From JAVBKV01 sp031553885 (lineage in GTDB: Bacteria; Bacteroidota; Bacteroidia; Bacteroidales; Azobacteroidaceae): a DNA stretch of 23,614 bases. Numbering within the stretch: the stretch's first letter is position 1; every line of letters begins with the position of its first letter. The notes under the pieces were generated by a model. That model was not told the DNA's origin, searched no databases, and worked only from the letters and a program-made list of their open reading frames with translations. A program made the position numbers and the translations under genes. Where the stretch lies: NCBI GenBank assembly GCA_031553885.1, contig JAVBKV010000039.1, positions 1 to 23,614 of the forward strand, given 5' to 3'. Of this stretch, positions 15,641-22,633 are shown piece after piece.

Positions 15641-15666
15641 CATCGCTTTTCTAAAAAGCATAGGAT

Positions 15667-15737
15667 TGTCCCATGGTGTAATGGTAGCACATCTGATTTT
15701 GGTTCAGCTTGCCTAGGTTCGAATCCTGGTGGGACAA
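15667..15737 (+). tRNA. tRNA-Gln (anticodon TTG)
   Basis: A 71-nt cloverleaf: acceptor TGTCCCA/TGGGACA with discriminator A, a D-arm with GTGTAATGGTAGCAC, an anticodon loop TTTTGGT giving TTG, and a T-arm CTAGG-TTCGAAT-CCTGG (one wobble). The CCA end is not encoded. The downstream integrase suggests that its 3' end is the attachment site of the element. Confidence 0.97.
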
Positions 15738-15761
15738 CAGGTTCAAAAAGTAAAATAAAGC

Positions 15762-15800
15762 AAATCCCTGAAATTCAACGATTTCGGGGATTTTTGTTTT
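15762..15800 (+). terminator. intrinsic terminator after tRNA-Gln
   Basis: AAATCCCTGAAAT, a 6-nt loop and ATTTCGGGGATTT (one G.T pair) followed by TTTGTTTT form a classical terminator 25 nt after the tRNA. Confidence 0.8.
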
Positions 15801-15848
15801 AAAGCGACAGAGCAAAAAAGGCCATTTTAAGGCAAACTTTCTGTGGTC

Positions 15849-15890
15849 AAATCGTGGGACTTTGAGTTCCGAAAAAAAGTCCCACGATTT
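15849..15890. repeat. perfect 15-bp inverted repeat between tRNA-Gln and integrase
   Basis: AAATCGTGGGACTTT (15849-15863) and AAAGTCCCACGATTT (15876-15890) are perfect inverted arms with a 12-nt loop. Each arm contains GTGGGAC, the same heptamer as the tRNA acceptor end (GGTGGGACAA at 15728-15737). It may be an integrase-binding or attachment-site arm, or a terminator. Confidence 0.7.
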
Positions 15891-15978
15891 AGGTTTTATT
15901 TCACTGATTATCATCATTTTGCGTAGCATGATTTTGAAAGGAAACAACTAATTTTGTTTCACTAAAATTCGATGTAAA

Positions 15979-17196
15979 ATGAGAAGAAAAACGTTTAGAG
16001 TTTTGTTTTTCTTAAAGAAAAGCAAATTGATGAAGAATGGGGAGGCCCCAATTTGTATGAGAATCACTGTCGACGGGAAAACGTCTGATATCCAAATCAA
16101 ACGCAGTGCGCCTGTTGAACATTGGAATCAGCCAAAAGAATGTGTCAGAGGAAAAGGACGTAATGTAGAGGAATTGAACAGGTATATTGAGGCTACCCGT
16201 GTCCGACTTTACCAAATCTATCGGGAGTTGGAAGAAAACAATAAGGTAATTACCGCCGAACGAATCAAAAATATTTACTACGGAAACGGCGAAACCCAGA
16301 GAACTTTACTTCAGGTCTTTGCGGAACATAATGCGCAATGTCAGCAGTTAATCGGAAAGGATTATGTTTTCAAGACAGTTCAGCGGTATGAATCGACCGT
16401 GCGTTACCTGAAAGAATTCATGCAGAGAAAATATAAACTATCTGATATTGCCCTGACTGAACTTACTCCCTCTTTTATCCATGAATTCGATATATTTCTG
16501 AAAGTAGAGAAACAGAATACGCAGAATGCCGCCGTTGTACGCCTGAAACATATTAAGAAAATGGTGCGAATAGCGTTAGAAAATGACTGGATAAAGAAAA
16601 GTCCGTTTACAGGGATTAAATTTAAACAGGAAGAAACAAATCCCGAATTTCTGACTATCGAGGAAATTCAAACTATTACAGCTAAAAACTTCACCATCGG
16701 AAGGATTGAGCAAGTTCGGGATATTTACCTCTTCTGCTGCATGACTGGACTCGCGTTCACGGATGTACAGCAATTATCGGCTGAACACATCGTCAAAGGT
16801 CAGGACGGAGAATTATGGATACGGAAAGCTCGCCAAAAGACAAAGAATATGTGTAATATCCCTTTGTTACCGTTACCTATTAAGTTGATTGAAAAGTACG
16901 CCAATCATCCTGAATGTGTTAAAAACGGTCGATTATTCCCGGTTCCAAGCAATCAAAAGATGAATGCTTATCTTCGAGAAATAGCTGATTTATGCGGAAT
17001 TAACAAGAGGCTTACAACGCACACAGCCCGGCACTCATATGCCACTTCTGTCTGCTTGGCAAACGGGGTAAGTATGGAAAATGTCGCTAAAATGCTTGGT
17101 CATTCTGATACGACCATGACAAAACATTATGCACGGGTACTCGATACAAGTATTTTACGGGATATGCAAAAAGTGAAAAGTTTGTTTTCTGCATAA
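15979..17196 (+). CDS. site-specific tyrosine integrase of the element
   Basis: This 405-residue integrase should insert and excise the element at tRNA-Gln. It has an N-terminal arm-binding domain (RVLFFLKKSKLMKNGEAPIC style, typical of Bacteroidetes integrases), a SAM-like core-binding region (about 105-205) and a C-terminal catalytic domain. Catalytic residues seen are Lys in RQKTKN, His348 and Arg351 in HTARHSYAT, His375 in MLGHSD and nucleophile Tyr384 in KHYARV. The first catalytic arginine is missing: the motif reads TGLAFTD with Ala259, like IntDOT of CTnDOT, which has Ser at this position. Start ATG 15979 follows an AT-rich leader. The gene is followed by a strong hairpin terminator. 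Confidence 0.92.
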   Translation: MRRKTFRVLFFLKKSKLMKNGEAPICMRITVDGKTSDIQIKRSAPVEHWNQPKECVRGKGRNVEELNRYIEATRVRLYQIYRELEENNKVITAERIKNIYYGNGETQRTLLQVFAEHNAQCQQLIGKDYVFKTVQRYESTVRYLKEFMQRKYKLSDIALTELTPSFIHEFDIFLKVEKQNTQNAAVVRLKHIKKMVRIALENDWIKKSPFTGIKFKQEETNPEFLTIEEIQTITAKNFTIGRIEQVRDIYLFCCMTGLAFTDVQQLSAEHIVKGQDGELWIRKARQKTKNMCNIPLLPLPIKLIEKYANHPECVKNGRLFPVPSNQKMNAYLREIADLCGINKRLTTHTARHSYATSVCLANGVSMENVAKMLGHSDTTMTKHYARVLDTSILRDMQKVKSLFSA

Positions 17197-17222
17197 CATT
17201 AAGAACAGGCGTTCAAAAAAAA

Positions 17223-17260
17223 TGGGCAAGTCGGTTTAATCCGTCTGCCCGTTTTTTATA
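17223..17260. terminator. terminator between integrase and dnaB-like gene
   Basis: GGGCAAGTCGG, a short AT loop and CCGTCTGCCC pair as an imperfect stem followed by GTTTTTT. A-rich sequence precedes the stem, so it may serve both the integrase and the convergent dnaB-like gene. Confidence 0.65.
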
Positions 17261-17308
17261 ACCAAATGGAGATATATTAATCTAATTTTTCATTCATAAC
17301 TACATATT

Positions 17309-18760
17309 TTAGAATGGAGTTTCAGAGTTATCAGTAGTTTTTGGGAAGCTATCTTTATTAATTCGAGAATGATATTCTTGACGTTCATCTTCAATTTTAT
17401 TATTTGAAAAACGACAATATTCTCGTTGAAACCTAAGCATTAAATCTTTCGTAGCTCCATTTCGATTTTTTGATACCATAATCTCCGCTTTTCCGGTTAA
17501 ATCATTCCCTTTTTCATCTGTATAAATTTTATAATATTCAGGGCGGTGAATAAAGCAGATGATGTCTGCATCATCACAAAGAGTTCCGCTATCCCTTAAA
17601 TCCCATAATTGAGGTTTTTTATTATCAGTACGATTTTCTACACTTCGATTTAGTTGAGAAACGGCAATAATAGGAATATTTAATTCTTTGGCAAGTGATT
17701 TAAGTGTTCTGGAAATATAATTTACTTCTGCATATCTGTTTTCTGTATATTTTCCTACAACTGCCATTAATTGGATATAATCGATAAAAATAATTTTAAC
17801 ATCATGGTTTATAACCAAATTTCTAGCTTTCTTACATAATGCTTCAATAAAAAGGGTTGGAGTATTATCAATATATATGGGAGCATCATAAAGTTCCTTT
17901 AACTTATAATCAAGCATTTCCCATTCATAAGCTGGTAGTAGTCCACTTCTAATTTTTTCAATTGAAATATCGCATATATTTGAGATTAGCCTATTTAATA
18001 ATTGTTCTTCTGTCATTTCAAGAGAAAATATTCCAACTGAAATTCCGTTTTCAATAACAATATTTTTTAGCATTGAAAGAATAAAGCTGCTCTTACCCAT
18101 TGCTGGACGAGCGGCGATAATGACAAAATCTCCTTTTTGCCACCCGAAAGTTATTTTATCTAAATCATCAAACCCACTAGGTATTCCATTAACTCCTTTT
18201 GATGTTTGTGAATTTTTCATTAATTGTTCGATTGAATTGCGAATGGCTGGATTTATTTGTTTAGGTTCGTCATCCGAGAAATTTTTCATCATACAAAAGG
18301 CTTCTTTCTGTAATTTTTCCAAAACAGTATCTATATCGTAATTATCATCATAGATTTGTTCTTGGATACTATTTGTTAAAGAAATTGTTCTTCGAGCTAA
18401 GTATTTTTCTTTAATAATTTTTGCATGATATTCTGTATGTGCATAAGAATCGCATTTTGAACTCAATTCTGCAATATAGTGAGAGCCTCCTATAAAATCT
18501 ATATTCCCATTTTTCTTCAATTCTTGAGAGACAGTAATGATATTAATAGGTTTATTTTGACTTGCTAAATCTAAAATAGCGGAATAAATTAACTCATGTT
18601 TTTTATCATAGAAATATTCTGGAGCTAAGATGTTGCAAACAATAGAATATGTTCTTGCATCGATTAGCAATGCTCCTAAGACAGCACTTTCAAATTCTAT
18701 TGATTGAGGAAGCAATCGGCCAATTTCCTGTTTTATTTTCGACTTGTTATTTCTATTCAT
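17309..18760 (-). CDS. dnaB: DnaB-type replicative helicase on the element
   Basis: A full-length 483-residue hexameric helicase. The N-terminal DnaB domain (about 15-120; LLPQSIEFESAVLGALL) is followed by a RecA-like domain with IPSGFDDLDKITFGWQKGD, Walker A ARPAMGKSS (GKS 222-224), SLEMTEEQLLNRL, Walker B IIFIDYIQLM (Asp327), sensor VSQLNRSVENR and DLRDSGTLCDDADIICFIHRPEYY region. No catalytic change is visible. It is clearly more AT-rich than the backbone and sits in opposite orientation to the integrase, so it is likely element cargo or an element replication factor rather than the housekeeping gene. It is preceded by a 120-nt leader with its own promoter. It could help replicate the excised circle or substitute for host DnaB. 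Confidence 0.92.
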   Translation of the reverse strand: MNRNNKSKIKQEIGRLLPQSIEFESAVLGALLIDARTYSIVCNILAPEYFYDKKHELIYSAILDLASQNKPINIITVSQELKKNGNIDFIGGSHYIAELSSKCDSYAHTEYHAKIIKEKYLARRTISLTNSIQEQIYDDNYDIDTVLEKLQKEAFCMMKNFSDDEPKQINPAIRNSIEQLMKNSQTSKGVNGIPSGFDDLDKITFGWQKGDFVIIAARPAMGKSSFILSMLKNIVIENGISVGIFSLEMTEEQLLNRLISNICDISIEKIRSGLLPAYEWEMLDYKLKELYDAPIYIDNTPTLFIEALCKKARNLVINHDVKIIFIDYIQLMAVVGKYTENRYAEVNYISRTLKSLAKELNIPIIAVSQLNRSVENRTDNKKPQLWDLRDSGTLCDDADIICFIHRPEYYKIYTDEKGNDLTGKAEIMVSKNRNGATKDLMLRFQREYCRFSNNKIEDERQEYHSRINKDSFPKTTDNSETPF

Positions 18761-18809
18761 TTTTTAATCTCTTTAGTTGATAATTACTTAACGAAAGTAT
18801 AAATAAATT

Positions 18810-18850
18810 ACTCAAGTTGGTATTATTAACTGTATTTATTCACTCAAGTA
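18810..18850. repeat. direct repeat ACTCAAGT upstream of dnaB-like gene
   Basis: ACTCAAGT occurs at about 18811-18818 and 18842-18849, 31 bp apart (three helical turns), each inside an AT-rich TTxACTCAAGT context, between the predicted promoter and the helicase start. It may be a binding site for a regulator or initiator. Confidence 0.35.
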
Positions 18851-18877
18851 TAAAAACATCTTATTTCATTTTGCTCA

Positions 18878-18912
18878 CAAAGGTACATTCCAAGAAAGAA
18901 ACAGCAATCCCA
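18878..18912 (-). promoter_or_regulatory. promoter for dnaB-like gene
   Basis: On the minus strand 18885-18878 reads TACCTTTG (TAnnTTTG). ATTG, one base off TTTG, lies 19 nt upstream. The start codon at 18760 is about 118 nt downstream. Confidence 0.5.
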
Positions 18913-19007
18913 AGCCTGACGGTTCACTCAACATTTCTTCCTTTCTCGTAACCTCGAAAGAGTAAATGTTGGTGAAGGATTGCCTTATTCTTTCTTTCCA
19001 TGGAAGG
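18887..19007. repeat. large imperfect palindrome between dnaB-like gene and HTH pair
   Basis: The halves 18887-18948 and about 18952-19007 are imperfect inverted copies. Matching blocks in order are TTCCA, GAAAGAAA, GCAATCC, TTCAC, CAACATTT and CTTTC. The left half has an extra block of about 11 nt, and the centre is near 18953. It can fold as a long hairpin and lies between the HTH operon end and the helicase promoter. It may be a terminator, or an origin-type or transfer structure. Confidence 0.6.
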
Positions 19008-19035
19008 GGTGTTTACAAATTGAAAAAAAGATAAA

Positions 19036-19347
19036 CTATTCAATCGCAGGAAAAAAGTTATTCGTGAGCATCTTTTCAATGTCCGACTGGCGGTAGATGA
19101 TTTTTCCTTCCAGTTTGATAAAAGCGATTTTTCCTTTGTCTCGGTATTCCTGAAGGGTACGGGGTGAAAGGTGCAGTATCCGGCAAACATCCTTGTTATC
19201 CATGAACTTTTCCCCGTTCAGGTGGGGTTTGCTGTTTTTAAGGGCAGTTTCAACATCATCAAGAAGTTCACTCAATACCAAACAAAAAATCCTGACCTCT
19301 TCTGATTGCCGGTTTAATATATCCAAATCCGTATTATACATATTCAT
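19036..19347 (-). CDS. excisionase/MerR-like HTH protein, second of tandem pair
   Basis: About 103 residues from ATG 19347 (MNMYNTDLDILNRQSEE), chosen because it follows AACAGGA and starts 7 nt after the upstream gene's stop; the frame stays open further upstream but overlaps that gene. The C-terminal half is a helix-turn-helix of the HTH_17/excisionase type: FMDNKDVCRILHLSPRTLQE, YRDKGKIAF, IYRQSDIEKML. The N-terminal part is helical. Such proteins regulate excision or transfer in Bacteroidales elements. It is a paralogue of the gene just upstream. Confidence 0.8.
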   Translation of the reverse strand: MNMYNTDLDILNRQSEEVRIFCLVLSELLDDVETALKNSKPHLNGEKFMDNKDVCRILHLSPRTLQEYRDKGKIAFIKLEGKIIYRQSDIEKMLTNNFFPAIE

Positions 19348-19354
19348 TCCTGTT

Positions 19355-19639
19355 TTATTTCCGATTAGTTTTTCCGGTTCCGGTTGATAATAGTTTTTCA
19401 ATATCTTCTGGCCTGTAATAGCATTTGTGACCAATTTGGGAAAACGCCAGTGTCCCCCTGTCCCTGTAGGATTGTAATGTCCGCTTGGAAATACCCAGTA
19501 AACGGCAGACATCTTCATTGTCCAACCAATTTGCTTTTTCCTTTTCACCGCCACAAAGTTTTTTAATCCGTTTGGAGAAGTCCTCAAACCTCTCCTTCAT
19601 CATCTCAAAGGCCTTGCCTTCAATCATCTTCAGTTCCAT
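19355..19639 (-). CDS. excisionase/MerR-like HTH protein, first of tandem pair
   Basis: 94 residues from ATG 19639 (MELKMIEGKAFEMMKERFED). It has an amphipathic N-terminal helix and an HTH_17-type DNA-binding domain: NWLDNEDVCRLLGISKRTLQ, SYRDRGTLAF, CYYRPEDIEKLL. The frame is open further upstream but that stretch (HCCQEFSILLCP) does not look coding. A minus-strand -7 box TACTTTTG lies at 19688-19695. With the next gene it forms a two-gene operon encoding related proteins, likely DNA-bending or regulatory factors for excision or mobilization. Confidence 0.8.
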   Translation of the reverse strand: MELKMIEGKAFEMMKERFEDFSKRIKKLCGGEKEKANWLDNEDVCRLLGISKRTLQSYRDRGTLAFSQIGHKCYYRPEDIEKLLSTGTGKTNRK

Positions 19640-19687
19640 AATTTTTTTCTCGCTATTTAATATTAATAATCTGCATGATACCTGATG

Positions 19688-19695
19688 CAAAAGTA
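19688..19695 (-). promoter_or_regulatory. -7 promoter element for HTH operon
   Basis: On the minus strand 19695-19688 reads TACTTTTG (TAnnTTTG), 48 nt before the first HTH start. A TTTG occurs 21 nt further upstream instead of the usual 19. Confidence 0.5.
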
Positions 19696-19766
19696 AAGAA
19701 CGAGTTACCATACCTGCAAAAATCAGATAGTTCACTTCTTTGTTTTGCGTTCTTTTGCATCCGGAG

Positions 19767-19785
19767 TAACAAGTGTAACTTGTTA
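19767..19785. promoter_or_regulatory. 8-bp palindrome in long intergenic region
   Basis: TAACAAGT-GTA-ACTTGTTA is a perfect inverted repeat about 70 bp upstream of the HTH operon promoter. It could be an operator or recognition site for one of the HTH proteins. Confidence 0.4.
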
Positions 19786-19991
19786 TCACGGGGCAAAGTA
19801 AAATAGAAAATTCCTGACAACAATGGATTTTTAACACAGTGGTAGCATAAGGCAGTCAACGGTAGCTTTTGGCACTGGAAATCGTTCAGAAAGTTAATTT
19901 TCATATTCAGAAAATCAATCATGCAATGAATTTAAGGATTGACCGGTTAACAAATTTCCCAATTGATTGAATGAATATCAAGTTTGATATT

Positions 19992-20069
19992 GATTTTGAT
20001 TGTAGATATAATTCCAAAAAGTAAATACCTTTTGAAACAATTAATACAATCAAAACTACAATCAAATCC
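19992..20069. repeat. inverted repeat in the 650-bp intergenic region (19640-20292)
   Basis: GATTTTGATTGTAG (19992-20005) and CTACAATCAAATCC (20056-20069) are inverted copies with 12 of 14 positions matching, separated by 50 nt of AT-rich DNA. Related ATCAAA/TTGATT words recur around them. The whole region 19640-20292 has no convincing gene. Besides this repeat, the palindrome at 19767 and the HTH promoter, I see nothing definite in it. Confidence 0.5.
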
Positions 20070-20292
20070 TATATCATACAAGGAAGCAAAAAATTTCCTG
20101 TTTCCACCCTTACAACTTGTTTTTATGGTGGAATAAGAATAGCGGAATAACGCACTTTAAACTACCGGAATACCGAACCGGATGCAACATTCGGCAATGC
20201 GAAGCATTGAAAACGTAAGTCATTGACATGAAAATAATTATCTTTTTATTTGCACCTGTATATTATTAATAACATCTAAATTTATTCTACAG

Positions 20293-20634
20293 ATGAAACA
20301 AAAAAGAATTTCAAAAGAGAAGTATATTAAACTTTTCTGCCCTGACAAGAGAATCAGGGAGCGCATGGTGATTTACGTAAGCAGCCAAATCCACAGGAAA
20401 ATGCGAAGGACAGCTTTTTTATTCCGGGAACAGCACGTAAGCACATCTTCCCTTGCTGATGCTATCCTTTCCCATCATTTCAGCACCCATAAGGACTTGC
20501 TTAATCAAATTATGGAAGAGGATAATAAAAAAATCATGAGCTGGTTGCATAATCCGAAAGAATGCAACGATAGCAGTGAAGACGAAGAAAATTATGATGA
20601 CGGGGAAAATGAAATTGAAAATTCATCCGATTAA
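20293..20634 (+). CDS. DUF3408-like element protein
   Basis: The 113-residue protein has the central pattern YVSSQIHRKMRRTAFLF...STSSLADAILSHHFSTHKDLLNQI, resembling the ribbon-helix-helix-like core of DUF3408 proteins found in Bacteroides conjugative transposons (the family form is a YIS..H..I sequence then a hydrophobic ...Y.DNIL.HHL..H). The N-terminus is basic and the C-terminus very acidic (SSEDEENYDDGENEIE). It probably binds DNA and helps mobilization, given its place just upstream of the hairpin cluster and mobC. The family call is by recalled pattern. Confidence 0.65.
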   Translation: MKQKRISKEKYIKLFCPDKRIRERMVIYVSSQIHRKMRRTAFLFREQHVSTSSLADAILSHHFSTHKDLLNQIMEEDNKKIMSWLHNPKECNDSSEDEENYDDGENEIENSSD

Positions 20635-20653
20635 AATTTTCAATTAACCAATG

Positions 20654-20857
20654 GCGAAGCCTACCCGTCTTCGCATCCTCGAATCCGTCCCTTTACAGGA
20701 CGGATTTTCTTAGCATTCAGCTAAGGCGAGTTGTATTTTGAGGCGCCCGGAATATTTCCAGGCTCTCAAAATTAACTCGCCCAACCTTCCAAAGTCGGTT
20801 GGGGTTGGATAGCCTCCAAAGTCGGCTATCCTGAAACATCCACCCTCATGGTGGATG
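20654..20857 (+). ncRNA. cluster of seven consecutive hairpins upstream of mobC (candidate oriT or structured RNA)
   Basis: Seven perfect or near-perfect stems follow one another with almost no spacing: GCGAAG/CTTCGC (20654-20674), AATCCGTCC/GGACGGATT (20682-20706), CTTAG/CTAAG (20709-20725), GGCGAGTT/AACTCGCC enclosing ATTTTGAG/CTCAAAAT and a further inner stem (20725-20781), CCAACC/GGTTGG (20781-20802), GGATAGCC/GGCTATCC (20807-20831) and CATCCACC/GGTGGATG (20837-20857). Stems 5 and 6 carry the same loop TCCAAAGTC. The region is non-coding and ends 35 nt before mobC. Its location suits an oriT; the density and shared loops also suit a folded RNA. The type label is provisional. Confidence 0.55.
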
Positions 20858-20891
20858 AATGGAATAATAATAATATTGAACCAATAAATTT

Positions 20892-21323
20892 ATGATAGAT
20901 AACAATTCAAAAAAATGGAAGAAGGCGGGACGAAAACCGAAGTTAGACCCTGCCGTTTTCCGTTATTCGGTTAAACTGAACGAAATGGAGAACGCCCGTT
21001 TCCTGACACGCTTCGAGCTTTCAGCCTCAAAAATCAAAGCCCATTTTATTAAATCCTGTATGTTGGATAAGCCAATCAAGACAATAAGAATCGACAAATC
21101 CATGTCGGATTATGTCATGCGATTGACACAGTTTTATTCCCAATTCAGGGGCATTGCAAACAACTATAACCAGATTGTAAAGGCATTGAAAGCCAATTTT
21201 GAAGAGAAAAAAGCATTGGCTTTGCTTTATAGACTGGAACAGGTGACAATAACCCTTTCCGGTTTAAGCAAAGAAATCGTACAATTAACAAAGAGTTTTG
21301 AAGAGCGATGGTTGCAAAAATAA
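20892..21323 (+). CDS. mobC: MobC-like relaxosome accessory protein
   Basis: The 143-residue protein is of the Bacteroides mobilization accessory type. It starts basic (KKWKKAGRKPKLDPAVFRYSVKLN), has a ribbon-helix-helix-like first part (ARFLTRFELSASKIKAHFIKSC) and the C-terminal family block FYSQFRGIANNYNQIVKAL. It should bind near oriT and help the relaxase nick. Its 3' end overlaps the relaxase start by 16 nt (ATG at 21308), showing translational coupling. The hairpin cluster lies directly upstream, as expected for a transfer origin beside mob genes. Confidence 0.85.
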   Translation: MIDNNSKKWKKAGRKPKLDPAVFRYSVKLNEMENARFLTRFELSASKIKAHFIKSCMLDKPIKTIRIDKSMSDYVMRLTQFYSQFRGIANNYNQIVKALKANFEEKKALALLYRLEQVTITLSGLSKEIVQLTKSFEERWLQK

Positions 21324-22564
21324 GTTCCAATTCTTCCCTTTTCGGAACCATAAACTATAATAAATTGAAACTGGAAAAGGACGAAGCAAATGTTCTTTTC
21401 TCACGGAATATGTTCGAAAAACAGGACGGAAGTTTCTCGTTTTCGCTTTGTATGAAATCCTTTGAACCGTACCTTGCGGTAAATAAACGGACGGAGAAAC
21501 CGGTATTCCATTTATCACTCAATCCCGACCCGAAAGATAAATTGAACGATGAACAACTTTCGGAAATAGCAGAAAAATATATGGAGAGTATGGGATACGG
21601 TAACCAGCCCTACATTGTTTTCAAACATACTGATATCGACCGCAGCCACCTGCACGTGGTCAGCATCCGGGTAGATGAAACAGGAAAGAAGATTGACAGT
21701 AATTTTGAGAACCTCCGGTCAATGAATATTTGCCGGAATCTGGAACAGGAATACAATTTGCATCCGGCAGAAAAGAAACAGCGGTCGTATGAAACGCCAA
21801 TAAAGAAAGTTGATTATAAACGGGGAGATGTAAAACATCAAGTTTCAAACATTGTCAAAACGATAATGAATAACTACAATTTCCAATCATTCGGGGAGTT
21901 CCGTACCGTATTGGAAATAATGAATGTTACGGTTGAAGATGTCAGGGGAATGAATCCACAAGGACAACTATATAATGGCATTGTTTATTCGGCAACGGAC
22001 GACAACGGGAAACGCATCGGTACCCCGTTCAAATCATCGTTGTTCGGCAAACAAGTTGGATACAATGCCTTGCTAAACAAGTTTGAAAAATCAAAGCAGA
22101 CGGTGAAAGAAAAAGGAATCCGGGAACGGTTAATCCCGGTTATCCGTTCTGTGATGCAAAGTACAAGTTCAAAGCAAGAATTGGAATCGCTGTTGATAAA
22201 AGAAAATATCTTGCCGATTTTCAGGCATAATGAACAGGGACGGTTGTACGGAGTGACATTCATTGACGGCAACAGCAAAACCGCATTGAATGGTTTCCGT
22301 TTGGGTAAGGAATTTTCGGCCAATGCTTTCCATGAACTGTTTACCAATCCAGAGAAAACACAAAATCACCAAGAGGAAAGCAAAATGCAAAATCATCATA
22401 CAGAAGTACAAGAAGAAATGGAACAAGGGCAATCCGTCAATCTGGGACTGGAATCATTGGCTACAGGCATACTTGATATTCTACCTGTTAATCAAAACAG
22501 TTACGAAGAAAATCCGCAACTTATCCAACCGCCCAAGAAGAAAAAGAAAGGATTAAGATTGTGA
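21308..22564 (+). CDS. relaxase/mobilization nuclease (MOBP-like, Bacteroides MobB type)
   Basis: The 418-residue relaxase nicks oriT and leads the single strand into a recipient, using a host or helper mating pore. The N-terminal domain (about 1-150) has MVAKISSNSSLFGTINYNK with Tyr17 as likely nucleophile, and the metal-binding histidine triad FKHTDIDRSHLHVV (His107, His114, His116). This fits the PF03432 relaxase domain. The C-terminal part is charged and ends PPKKKKKGLRL. It overlaps mobC. No coupling protein (VirD4/MobC ATPase type) is seen downstream within the window. Confidence 0.92.
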   Translation: MVAKISSNSSLFGTINYNKLKLEKDEANVLFSRNMFEKQDGSFSFSLCMKSFEPYLAVNKRTEKPVFHLSLNPDPKDKLNDEQLSEIAEKYMESMGYGNQPYIVFKHTDIDRSHLHVVSIRVDETGKKIDSNFENLRSMNICRNLEQEYNLHPAEKKQRSYETPIKKVDYKRGDVKHQVSNIVKTIMNNYNFQSFGEFRTVLEIMNVTVEDVRGMNPQGQLYNGIVYSATDDNGKRIGTPFKSSLFGKQVGYNALLNKFEKSKQTVKEKGIRERLIPVIRSVMQSTSSKQELESLLIKENILPIFRHNEQGRLYGVTFIDGNSKTALNGFRLGKEFSANAFHELFTNPEKTQNHQEESKMQNHHTEVQEEMEQGQSVNLGLESLATGILDILPVNQNSYEENPQLIQPPKKKKKGLRL

Positions 22565-22584
22565 TTATAATCCTTGAAAATGAC

Positions 22585-22592
22585 TATATTTG
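22585..22592 (+). promoter_or_regulatory. -7 promoter element for MNT-HEPN gene
   Basis: TATATTTG matches TAnnTTTG, 42 nt before the ATG at 22634, and supports that start over an in-frame ATG at 22574 located upstream of the box. No TTTG at the right distance is seen. Confidence 0.5.
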
Positions 22593-22633
22593 TGATGCTT
22601 TTTTCTAATCATCATAAAAACAGGTTTATTCCC

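Noticed and set aside
15651..15947. Minus-strand 98-codon frame across tRNA-Gln
   Set aside because: It overlaps the tRNA, its terminator and the 15-bp inverted repeat and shows no protein-like character.
18924..19190. Minus-strand 88-codon frame at the end of the HTH operon
   Set aside because: It overlaps the better-supported HTH gene and the palindrome in another frame, with no recognisable motif.
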